From NCBI GenBank assembly GCA_020633675.1, contig JACKDE010000005.1, positions 310,001 through 374,000 on the forward strand: a DNA stretch of 64,000 nucleotides, given 5' to 3'. Of the stretch, positions 9,399 to 17,218 are shown piece by piece (the first letter of the stretch is position 1; the number at the start of each line of letters is the position of its first letter). A program made the translations under genes and the position numbers. Below the pieces are notes generated by a model. The model was not told where the DNA came from. It did no database searches and worked only from the letters and a program-made list of their open reading frames with translations. The stretch is from Deferribacteres bacterium. GTDB lineage: Bacteria; Zhuqueibacterota; Zhuqueibacteria; Zhuqueibacterales; Geothermadaptataceae.

Positions 9399-10607
9399 CT
9401 ACGCACCAAATTTAATCAGCTTGCCAGCGTGCGCCAGGGCGTAGTTCATCAGGTGTTGTGATTGAAAAATACCAAGGCCACCCTGCAAGCAGTTGTTTTC
9501 ATTGAAGGCCATAACACGGTCACGACGCACATTTTTTGCCGCCAGCAGGATCGGAATCGGATGCCAACTATGCGAGCGCATCGCCGATGGCGTCGAATGA
9601 TCGCCGGTGATCACCAATACATCCGGTTTCCGCGCGAGAATACGCGGCACCAGCGCATCGACGTCCTCGATGGCTTTGACCTTACCCGCATAATTGCCAT
9701 CTTCACCCGTTGCATCGGTGGTTTTGACGTGCATAAAGAAAAAGGTGTATTTATCCCAGGTGCGCTCAAGCTCATCGATCTGCGTCGACAAGTTTTGCGA
9801 AACCGGCGCGATCTCCATGCCCACCAACCGGGAAATGCCGCGGTACATCGGGTAATTGGCAATGGCATAGGTTTTGAGCTTAAAACGCTCGTTCAGTGTT
9901 TTGTAGCGGCGGTGTTTTGCAAAACCGCGCAGCATCAAAAAATTGGCCTGCGGCTCATCGCTCAACACCTTGCGCGCCTGCTGCAAAAAATCCCGCACAT
10001 ATTTGGCGGTCTTTTCTGATGCTGCATCAGCGCCCTTTGGATCGAGTGTTGGTACACCAACCTGCTGCGGATCCGTGTCTTCAAGGTCGCCGCCCAAACC
10101 ATCACCGCGCAGCACAAACAATGCGCGGTGCTCTTTCTCCGTTTTTAAAAAGAATTCTACACCATCGCTGAGGTGGATGTGTTTACGCAGCTTCTCGCAA
10201 ATGCGTTCGTTTTCTTCAGTTGCAATGCGTCCGGCACGCCGATCTTTGATATTGCCGTCGGCATCGAGCGTGGCAAGATTGACCCGTGCCGCGACATCGC
10301 GCTCGGTCAGCTCAAACTCAAGGCCGGCGGCCGAAAGCACGCCGCGGCCGATATTGGCATCGACCGGATCGTAGCCGAACAGGCCAAAATGGCCGGGGCC
10401 GCTGCCCGGAGTCACGCCCGGCTCCACCGGAATCAGCGCGCCGCAGGTATTTCCCGCCACCAATTTGTCCATATTGGGCGTATTGGCAGCCTCGAGCTCG
10501 GTCACCGGATGCTCGCCCATTTGCAGACCGCCCAACCCATCCAATATTAAAAATACAATTTTGCTTTCGGTTTCAACACACAATTCATCGATCAAGTGGC
10601 TTGCCAT
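9399..10607 (-). CDS. apgM: 2,3-bisphosphoglycerate-independent phosphoglycerate mutase, archaeal (ApgM) type
   Basis: About 402 residues of the alkaline phosphatase superfamily. The N-terminal LILDGLGG metal-binding segment is followed by the catalytic serine in TPGSGPGHFGLFGYDP (near residue 69). VITGDHSTPS and HSWHPIPILL near the C-terminus supply the remaining metal ligands. ApgM interconverts 3-phosphoglycerate and 2-phosphoglycerate in the cytoplasm. Of two adjacent ATGs the second (10607) has better spacing from AGGAG. The gene overlaps DUF309 by some 23 bases, and enolase is just upstream, so it sits in a lower-glycolysis operon. Confidence 0.93.
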   Translation of the reverse strand: MASHLIDELCVETESKIVFLILDGLGGLQMGEHPVTELEAANTPNMDKLVAGNTCGALIPVEPGVTPGSGPGHFGLFGYDPVDANIGRGVLSAAGLEFELTERDVAARVNLATLDADGNIKDRRAGRIATEENERICEKLRKHIHLSDGVEFFLKTEKEHRALFVLRGDGLGGDLEDTDPQQVGVPTLDPKGADAASEKTAKYVRDFLQQARKVLSDEPQANFLMLRGFAKHRRYKTLNERFKLKTYAIANYPMYRGISRLVGMEIAPVSQNLSTQIDELERTWDKYTFFFMHVKTTDATGEDGNYAGKVKAIEDVDALVPRILARKPDVLVITGDHSTPSAMRSHSWHPIPILLAAKNVRRDRVMAFNENNCLQGGLGIFQSQHLMNYALAHAGKLIKFGA

Positions 10608-11019
10608 CATTCTCTCCTGAAATAATCATTTTTATTTGCGGGAAGCAGTCGTTCGGTATGGCTTCAAGCCCGTCTCTGCCCTGCGACGTTACCAGCGCCA
10701 GCGTCGCATCGATCCCGTCAATCAACGCCGCAACGTCGATGCCGAGAAAATCGTCCGGGAACTGCGCCAGTTTTGCGCGGGCATTTTCAAGATGCTTGAC
10801 TGTGCCGTGAAAAATGCACCGCCGCAACTGGTAGTAGCCGGCCGCAATTTGGATGAGGCCTTGCAAAAACAGCCGCCAGTCATCGGGGTAGCGCCGCCAC
10901 ACCACTTCCCATGCTTCGTGCGCATCCCAAAACGCACCATCGTTGTACAACGCAATGCCCTGGCAGATATGTTGCCAGTCAGCGGTTGTGAGTGAGGGCG
11001 CCTCGGGAGCCGATTTCAT
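10585..11019 (-). CDS. DUF309 domain protein
   Basis: 144 residues from the ATG at 11019, five bases after the enolase stop. The central part carries the DUF309 signature: GIALYNDGAFWDAHEAWEV, then FLQGLIQIAAGYYQL and a helix with KHLENARAKL. DUF309 proteins are small helical cytoplasmic proteins with no agreed function. It overlaps apgM and follows eno without a gap, so expression is tied to glycolysis genes. A metabolic role is only suggested by context. Confidence 0.85.
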   Translation of the reverse strand: MKSAPEAPSLTTADWQHICQGIALYNDGAFWDAHEAWEVVWRRYPDDWRLFLQGLIQIAAGYYQLRRCIFHGTVKHLENARAKLAQFPDDFLGIDVAALIDGIDATLALVTSQGRDGLEAIPNDCFPQIKMIISGENDGKPLDR

Positions 11020-11024
11020 CAAAT

Positions 11025-12314
11025 TTATCGCTGCACCTTAAAAGCCGCCATGCCCGGGTAGTATGCCGCTTCCGCCAGCTCTTCCTCAATTCGCAAGAGC
11101 TGATTGTACTTACAGATGCGGTCAGTTCTCGAGGCGGAGCCGGTTTTAATCTGGCCGGCATTGCTGGCCACAGCGATATCGGCGATTGTGGTGTCTTCGG
11201 TTTCACCAGAACGGTGGGAGATGACCGCGGTGTAGCCTGCCTTGTGCGCCATTTGAATTGCTGCCATGGTTTCCGTCAGCGTGCCAATCTGGTTCACTTT
11301 GATCAGAATTGAATTTGCGATACCTTTTTCGATGCCTTCGCCCAGCCGCTTGGTGTTGGTCACAAACAGATCGTCGCCAACGAGCTGAACTTTGCTGCCG
11401 ATGGCTTCGGTCAGCTCTTTCCAGCCGTCCCAGTCGTCCTCGGCCATGCCGTCTTCAATCGAAATGATCGGATAGTGCTTGGCAAGACCGGCATAGTATT
11501 CGACCATCTGGCTGGCGCTCAGCTCGCGGTTCTCCGATTTGAGCACATATTTCTTTTTCTTGGCGTCATAAAATTCGCTCGATGCAGGATCGAGGGCAAT
11601 CAAAATATCGCTGCCAGCCTTGTAGCCGGCCTTCTCGATCGCTTCCATAATCACATCGAGCGCTTCGGCATTCGACTTCAAATCCGGCGCAAAGCCGCCT
11701 TCGTCACCAACAGCGGTATTGTAGCCTTTGCCGTGCAGCACTTTTTTAAGATTGTGGAAAATTTCAGCGCCCATACGCAGCGCTTCGCGAAAGCTTTTCG
11801 CACCGGCAGGCATGACCATAAATTCCTGCAAATCAACGTTATTATCGGCATGCGAGCCGCCGTTGATGATATTCATCATCGGCACTGGCAGGGTGTGGCC
11901 ATAAACACCGCCGAGATACTGAAACAAAGGCAAACCACTGCTTTCTGCTGCCGCTTTCGCCACCGCCAACGACACGCCAAGAATGGCATTGGCGCCAAGC
12001 TTGCTTTTGTTAGGGGTACCATCGAGCGCAATCATCAGTTTGTCAATTGCAACCTGGTCGGAAACCAACTCTTCCACCAATTCCGGTGCAATCAATTTGT
12101 TGACATTTTCCACGGCGTGCAGTACACCCTTGCCAAGATAGCGGGTTTGATCGCCATCGCGCAACTCGTTCGCTTCATGCTCGCCTGTGGAGGCACCACT
12201 CGGCACGGCTGCCCGGCCAAACGATCCATCTTCCAACAAAACATCAACCTCAATCGTGGGATTGCCGCGTGAATCCAAAATTTCGCGGGCAAAAATATCC
12301 GTAATCAATTGCAT
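11025..12314 (-). CDS. eno: Enolase (phosphopyruvate hydratase)
   Basis: 429 residues from the ATG at 12314, six bases after AAGGAG; a GTG three bases earlier is too close to the ribosome site. Features include ARE-ILDSRGNPT at the N-terminus, PSGASTGEHEA, the metal ligands in LIALDPA, SIEDGM and GDDLFVTN, the catalytic lysine in LIKVNQIGT, and SHRSGETEDTTIAD. It converts 2-phosphoglycerate to phosphoenolpyruvate. First gene of eno - DUF309 - apgM - GNAT. Confidence 0.97.
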   Translation of the reverse strand: MQLITDIFAREILDSRGNPTIEVDVLLEDGSFGRAAVPSGASTGEHEANELRDGDQTRYLGKGVLHAVENVNKLIAPELVEELVSDQVAIDKLMIALDGTPNKSKLGANAILGVSLAVAKAAAESSGLPLFQYLGGVYGHTLPVPMMNIINGGSHADNNVDLQEFMVMPAGAKSFREALRMGAEIFHNLKKVLHGKGYNTAVGDEGGFAPDLKSNAEALDVIMEAIEKAGYKAGSDILIALDPASSEFYDAKKKKYVLKSENRELSASQMVEYYAGLAKHYPIISIEDGMAEDDWDGWKELTEAIGSKVQLVGDDLFVTNTKRLGEGIEKGIANSILIKVNQIGTLTETMAAIQMAHKAGYTAVISHRSGETEDTTIADIAVASNAGQIKTGSASRTDRICKYNQLLRIEEELAEAAYYPGMAAFKVQR

Positions 12315-12346
12315 CACACACTCCTTAAAAATAAAAAGTTAGAGCT

Positions 12347-12375
12347 TATTTAGTGCCCTATCTGTCATTTTGCAA
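12347..12375 (-). promoter_or_regulatory. Probable promoter of the eno operon
   Basis: On the minus strand TTGCAA (12375-12370) and TAAATA (12352-12347) are separated by 17 bases, close to a sigma-70 arrangement. Transcription would start about 25 bases before the eno ribosome site. This is pattern recognition only. Confidence 0.45.
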
Positions 12376-12478
12376 TAATCTTTTTTGCAACGACGTAATC
12401 ATTCTGAAGCACACAGGATTGGTGAGTCTGCGAAAAAGACTTCTGCCGATTGACAGGGGGAAGTTTCAGGGAAATCTG

Positions 12479-13906
12479 TTATTCAATCTCTTCGACTTTA
12501 ATCAAATTGGTCGAGCCGATCATCCCAATCGGCCAGCCTGCTGCAATAATGATACGATCGCCAGCACGCGCGAAGCCATTCTCAATGGCAGCCTGCTTGG
12601 AAATATCCAGAATGCCATCCGAATAAGAAACCTCTTTGGCAAAATAGGGATACACACCCCATACCGCACAAAGCTGACGTTGCACGGTTTCGCTGGTGCA
12701 GAGCGCTACAACAGGCTGTTTGGGCCGGAAACGCGCCACCATGCGAGCCGATGAGCCGCTTTCGGTCGGCGTGATAATCGCCGCTGCGTTGAGCTGGTTC
12801 GCCATCATATAGGCGGCATGACTGACTGCAGCCTGAATGGAAACCACGCCATCGGATTGTTCGGGCTTCAGACCGTAATGTGGTTCAAATGCCTTTTCTG
12901 TTTCAACCAAAATCCGATGCATGGTAACGACCGATTCTTTTGGGTATTTCCCCATCGCTGTTTCTTCGGACAACATGACTGCATCGGTTCCGTCAAAAAC
13001 CGCATTGGCGACATCGGTGGCTTCGGCGCGTGTTGGCCGTGGGCTATCCACCATCGACTTTAACATTTGTGTGGCCGTGATGACCGGCTTGCCCTTGCGG
13101 TTGCACTTTTCGATGATGCGCTTCTGCACCATTGGCACGCGTTCCAGTGCGGTCTCGACTGCCAGATCACCGCGCGCGACCATAATACCATCCGAAGCGT
13201 CGATAATGTCGTCGATCGCAGCGATGGCCTCATGCTTTTCGATTTTCGAAATAACCGGAATATCAACACGAAAATAATCGAGTATATTCTTCACTTTAAA
13301 GACGTCTTCCGGACTGCGAACAAAGCTCAATGCCACAAAGTCGACATGGTGTTTGATGCCAAACTCGAGATCCTTTTTGTCTTTTTCAGTCAGGCTCGGA
13401 ATCGCCAGTGAACGGCTGGGTAAATTGATACCTTTATTTGAGCTCAAAACGCCACCCACGATCACGACACACTCGATTCGATCGTCGTGGCGCGCAGTCA
13501 CTTCCAGGTGAATCGCCCCGTCCGCCAGCAAAACTGTATCGCCGACGTCGATGGTTTTCACGATATCCGGATAGGAAGTTGAAACTCCCTTTTCGTCGCC
13601 ACCGCGCTGATTTTTATACAGATTGAATTTGCTGCCACTCTCGAGTTTTACATCACGCAGCATTTTGCCGATGCGAATTTTAGGTCCGCTCAGATCCTGC
13701 AAAATCGCAACGGCTTTGTCTTTCCGGGCTGCGATCTCCCGGATCAATTTGATTTTTGCTGCATGCTCCTTGTGTGTGCCGTGCGAAAAATTGATGCGCG
13801 CCACATTCATTCCGGCATCGATCAGCTTTTCAAGCATCTCCAGTGAATCGCTGGCCGGGCCGATCGTGCAGACAATTTTTGTGCTTCGCTCTTCGGGTTT
13901 CAGCAT
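12479..13906 (-). CDS. pyk: Pyruvate kinase
   Basis: 475 residues with the pyruvate kinase fold: IVCTIGPASDS at the N-terminus, NFSHG, the B domain, the active-site KIEKHEAI and MVARGDLAVE segments, and the K+/Mg2+ loop ITATQMLKSM followed by PTRAEATDVANAVFDG. It transfers phosphate from phosphoenolpyruvate to ADP. The start overlaps the end of the glycerate kinase gene by seven bases, indicating a two-gene operon. The length is standard and no catalytic change was seen. Confidence 0.96.
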   Translation of the reverse strand: MLKPEERSTKIVCTIGPASDSLEMLEKLIDAGMNVARINFSHGTHKEHAAKIKLIREIAARKDKAVAILQDLSGPKIRIGKMLRDVKLESGSKFNLYKNQRGGDEKGVSTSYPDIVKTIDVGDTVLLADGAIHLEVTARHDDRIECVVIVGGVLSSNKGINLPSRSLAIPSLTEKDKKDLEFGIKHHVDFVALSFVRSPEDVFKVKNILDYFRVDIPVISKIEKHEAIAAIDDIIDASDGIMVARGDLAVETALERVPMVQKRIIEKCNRKGKPVITATQMLKSMVDSPRPTRAEATDVANAVFDGTDAVMLSEETAMGKYPKESVVTMHRILVETEKAFEPHYGLKPEQSDGVVSIQAAVSHAAYMMANQLNAAAIITPTESGSSARMVARFRPKQPVVALCTSETVQRQLCAVWGVYPYFAKEVSYSDGILDISKQAAIENGFARAGDRIIIAAGWPIGMIGSTNLIKVEEIE

Positions 13907-15258
13907 TGTGCAGCCAGTAAAATTTGTAAATCCATGACATTTGTCTCAGTCGGGCCGGTAATGAGCAAGCCGCCTGCCTGCGCGAAAAAATGATAGGCAT
14001 CGTTTTGGGCCAAATAATCCTGCCAATCGATACCAGCCTGTTTTGCCTGTGCTGCAGACTGATCGTCAACCAGCGCACCGGCTGCGTCGGTTGGCCCGTC
14101 TGTGCCGTCCGTGCCACCGGAAAGCAATGTGCAACACGCCAAGCCCGCGAGTCCGGGCAGGGTGGCCAGCGCCAACTCCTGGTTTCGGCCGCCTTTGCCT
14201 TTTCCTTTCACTGTTACGGTCGTTTCACCGCCGCAAATGATACAGGCTGGCAGGGCAACAGGGTCTTGCCGCTCCAGCAGATCGCGGGCAAGTGCGGGAA
14301 AGAGCTTGGCCAGTTCGCGCGCTTCGCCTTGTAAATTGGTGGTCAAAATCATGCTATTGTAACGCAGCTCTTTAGCTTTATCAAAAGCTGCCTGCGCTGC
14401 CTGCAAATTATTGGCGATCAGCACGCACGCTCCGTTTTCAAAAATCGCATCGCCCTGCTTGGGTGTTTCGGCGATGTTGCCATGCACGCCTTTTTGCAAA
14501 TAATCGCGCACCGCTTGCGACAAGCGGTCGCTTAAGCCATATTTTTCACAAATCGTCCGGGCATCCTGAAATGTAGTCGAATCCGGCACTGTCGGTCCGG
14601 AAGCGATAAAATCAAGCGGATCGCCGATCACGTCCGACAAAATCAGCGAGTAGTGTTGCGCCGGTGCAATCGCCGCGGCGAGTTGCCCGCCCTTGACAGC
14701 GGACAAGTGCTTGCGAACCGTGTTGAGTTCGCGAATATCCGCACCGCTTTTCAGCAGCAAGTCGGTAGTGTGTTGTTTATCAGCCAGCGACAAGCCCGCC
14801 GCGGGCATCGATAGCAAAGCCGATCCGCCACCGGAAATCGCCACCAGCACCAAATCATCTTCTCCTGCCTGATGTGCAAGCTCGATGACCTTCTGCGCCG
14901 CCTTTACACCATTTTCATCGGGCAAAGGATGACCAGCTTCATACAAGGTAATTTTATCTGAACGAAAATTTTCTGCATGGCCATATTTTGTCACCGCAAT
15001 GCCTGCGGTCAGGTGCTCGCCGAGTATCTGTTCAAGCGTTTGCGCCATTGCTGCAGCGGCTTTGCCAAATGCCAAAACAAAAACCCGTCTATCCCGAACA
15101 GGTACATCGTGCGCAGCGATTTTCAGTGTGCCGCTGGCCAGCGAGATATGCTTTCGAAGCGCTACGTCCGGCTTGACCGCCATCAATCCGGCTTCAAAAA
15201 TGGCTCTCGCATCTTTGCGCAGTTTTTCTCTGCAATGCTTGATATCGTCGCTTTCCAT
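13900..15258 (-). CDS. Glycerate 2-kinase (MOFRL family)
   Basis: About 452 residues from the ATG at 15258; an in-frame TTG at 15276 is the alternative. The N-terminal half has VLAFGKAAAAMAQ and AGHPLPDENG, the centre has VAISGGGSALL, and the C-terminal MOFRL domain contains KGKGGRNQELAL and LSGGTDGTDGPTDAAGA. This family phosphorylates D-glycerate, normally at C2, to give 2-phosphoglycerate. The pyruvate kinase gene follows with a seven-base overlap. The product enters glycolysis just upstream of enolase, so the neighbours fit. Confidence 0.92.
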   Translation of the reverse strand: MESDDIKHCREKLRKDARAIFEAGLMAVKPDVALRKHISLASGTLKIAAHDVPVRDRRVFVLAFGKAAAAMAQTLEQILGEHLTAGIAVTKYGHAENFRSDKITLYEAGHPLPDENGVKAAQKVIELAHQAGEDDLVLVAISGGGSALLSMPAAGLSLADKQHTTDLLLKSGADIRELNTVRKHLSAVKGGQLAAAIAPAQHYSLILSDVIGDPLDFIASGPTVPDSTTFQDARTICEKYGLSDRLSQAVRDYLQKGVHGNIAETPKQGDAIFENGACVLIANNLQAAQAAFDKAKELRYNSMILTTNLQGEARELAKLFPALARDLLERQDPVALPACIICGGETTVTVKGKGKGGRNQELALATLPGLAGLACCTLLSGGTDGTDGPTDAAGALVDDQSAAQAKQAGIDWQDYLAQNDAYHFFAQAGGLLITGPTETNVMDLQILLAAQC

Positions 15259-15276
15259 AATTTGTGCCAACCGCAA

Positions 15277-15607
15277 AAAATGATTGTGCGATTTCAGGGC
15301 GACGGGCCTTTATACTGATGTCGCCGCTAAGCGAGCATCAAATATACACAATCAATACAGTTGTATCAACAGTATTTTCTACCTTGCGATTTCTTGATCT
15401 TGTGTTCATATTGAAGTATCTTTTGTAGAAGAATTGATTGTTCAGTAATAAATGTTTTGCGGCAAGCCGATCCTTCTACAAACCGGAATTGCAGTTTTCA
15501 TTTTCGTTCGATTCGCTCCTGAATTGCCAGCACGACACACAAACAATTGGCAGCGAATCGGAGACAAATTCCAAAACTACACTCGCACCAATAAATATGG
15601 ACTACAA
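15277..15607. other. Gene-free stretch
   Basis: About 330 bases between the divergent glycerate kinase and small membrane genes. It should contain both promoters. No clear repeat, hairpin or protein-coding frame was recognised. Confidence 0.5.
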
Positions 15608-15979
15608 ATGGCAAACACGAAAGACTGGGTAGCCAACATCAACAAACAGGGGGAGAGAAGGCGTTTTTGGGGCGGGCTGATCGCACTCGCGTTCGGGATC
15701 GCCGCTGCGCTGTATTTAGCATCACAGGGCATGTCGCGCTGGTGGCGCCTGCTGCTGATTTTCCCCTTTATCTACGCTTCGTTTGGCATCCTGCAGGCGC
15801 GCGAAAAAACCTGAGCGGTGCTGGCTGCACGCGGTTCGCGTGAAACGGATAAAGGTATCGAGCGCATTAAAGATACTGAGCTGATCGCCAAGCTGCGCAT
15901 ACAGGCCAGGCAGGTGGCATCACGCGCCATGCTGGTGGCCGTGATTCTCACACTATCGTCCCTTCTGCTACCGGATTAG
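15608..15979 (+). CDS. Small membrane protein interrupted by an in-frame UGA (possible selenoprotein or nonsense-mutated gene)
   Basis: From the ATG at 15608 the frame runs 68 codons, meets TGA at 15812-15814, then continues 54 codons to TAG at 15977. Both parts look like one protein. Two hydrophobic helices (about 20-37 and 43-62) precede the UGA; after it comes an amphipathic charged region with DKGIERIKD and a third hydrophobic helix (about 104-121). Immediately after the UGA the RNA can form a perfect hairpin, CACGCG-GUU-CGCGUG (15828-15842). Its loop G is 19 bases beyond the UGA, within the range for bacterial SECIS elements. The ribosome site is weak. Alternatives are a simple nonsense mutation, a sequencing error, or a 68-residue protein ending at 15814. 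Confidence 0.5.
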
Positions 15980-15981
15980 CG

Positions 15982-17079
15982 CTAATTGCCAGTGTGCTGG
16001 CTCACGACCTCTTCAAATACCTGGTCGAATTCAGGCCCGCGTATTTTCCAATGAAAGCGCTCCATCGATTGGGATATTTTTTGGCGCGCATTGTCCAACT
16101 TGCGATGATTTTTCAAAAGCTCGATCAGTTTATTTTTCAGGTCACGTTCATCCCGGTAGAGAAAATCCTGATGAAACGATTTTCCCAGAATCTCAGGATA
16201 ACACAGACGATCCGGCAGAAGCGGCAAGGTTTGGCTGTAGCTGGCTTCGACTACCGAGTAGCCAAAATTCTCCTGAATAGCTGTGGAAACAATAATATCG
16301 GACATTTTTAAATAACGAACATAGTCCTCGTGCGCATCGACAAAGCCAAACTGGATGATACGTTTGCCAAGTCGCTCGCGCGCTTCGATAAAAGCTTTTG
16401 GGTGGACCTGAAAATTCTCTCCGATCAAAATCACTTTGAAGTCCAGCCCCAGTTCAGCCAGCTCATACAGAACACGAAAGAACACATCGGGTTGCTTGTC
16501 AAATCCCCAGCGATGGCTCCACAAAATCACCGGCACTCTGTTTTGGGGTGGAGCGGGCTTTCCAAAACTGTCAAAATCACAACCGAGATGCATGACGCGG
16601 CTTTTTTTTAGAACACGTCCCAGGCTGTTAAGCGGCACAAATTCCGGAATATTGTTAACAAACTTGGGCAATGCTTGCTCAAACTTGCGATAGTGGTATT
16701 CGGAATTGAAAATATTGAGGTCGGCGACCATCGCCGAGACCAAATTAACAAAGCCAAAGTGCATCTCACCGCGATCATTTTCCGGCAATGGGTAGGTAAG
16801 CTGATTTTCATGTAAGAAATGGATGCATGGTCCATCATAACCAACCAGCGATTTGAATTCAGCCAGGTTCATTAAATCGCTGGCGATCACCAGATCGTAG
16901 TTCCGGATGATCCCCTCCAGCTCTTCGGCAAAATAGAGACCGGCGCAGCGTAGCCGCCACTTCCAAAAACGTGCAGGCAGCACAAACGGATCGATCTTGT
17001 GCGTGCTGTGTTTCATCAGGCCATCCAGAAAGCTTTTGTGGGAACCGCCATAAAAACTTTCCAAAAATGCGACTTTCAT
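15982..17079 (-). CDS. DUF3524 / GTDC1-like glycosyltransferase (candidate tRNA-queuosine mannosyltransferase)
   Basis: 365 residues. It begins with the FYGGSHKSFLDGL signature, followed by ARFWKWRLRCAGLYFAEE, IHFLHENQLTYPL and GFVNLVSAMVADLNIFNS, all typical of the DUF3524 N-terminal domain. A GT-B-type nucleotide-sugar domain (GT4-like) with VILIGENF and VVEASYSQTLPLL completes it. The animal homologue (GTDC1/QTMAN) mannosylates queuosine in tRNA-Asp; whether bacterial members share that substrate is inference. The gene converges on the UGA-interrupted gene, with two bases between the stop codons. Confidence 0.85.
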   Translation of the reverse strand: MKVAFLESFYGGSHKSFLDGLMKHSTHKIDPFVLPARFWKWRLRCAGLYFAEELEGIIRNYDLVIASDLMNLAEFKSLVGYDGPCIHFLHENQLTYPLPENDRGEMHFGFVNLVSAMVADLNIFNSEYHYRKFEQALPKFVNNIPEFVPLNSLGRVLKKSRVMHLGCDFDSFGKPAPPQNRVPVILWSHRWGFDKQPDVFFRVLYELAELGLDFKVILIGENFQVHPKAFIEARERLGKRIIQFGFVDAHEDYVRYLKMSDIIVSTAIQENFGYSVVEASYSQTLPLLPDRLCYPEILGKSFHQDFLYRDERDLKNKLIELLKNHRKLDNARQKISQSMERFHWKIRGPEFDQVFEEVVSQHTGN

Positions 17080-17218
17080 TTCTCTCCCTCTCAGCGAAAA
17101 AATAGCACCATCGCAGCGTTGCGATCATCTCCTTGGAATTTTACTCCTTTTGCTTTCCGGCAACAGCTTCTGCCGCAATTGTAGTTGGCATCATGCGACT
17201 TTTCAAGCACAAATCGTT

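Noticed and set aside
15452..15607. Upstream extension of the small membrane gene to 15452
   Set aside because: The extra 52 residues have no ribosome site and look non-coding; the ATG at 15608 begins the protein-like part.
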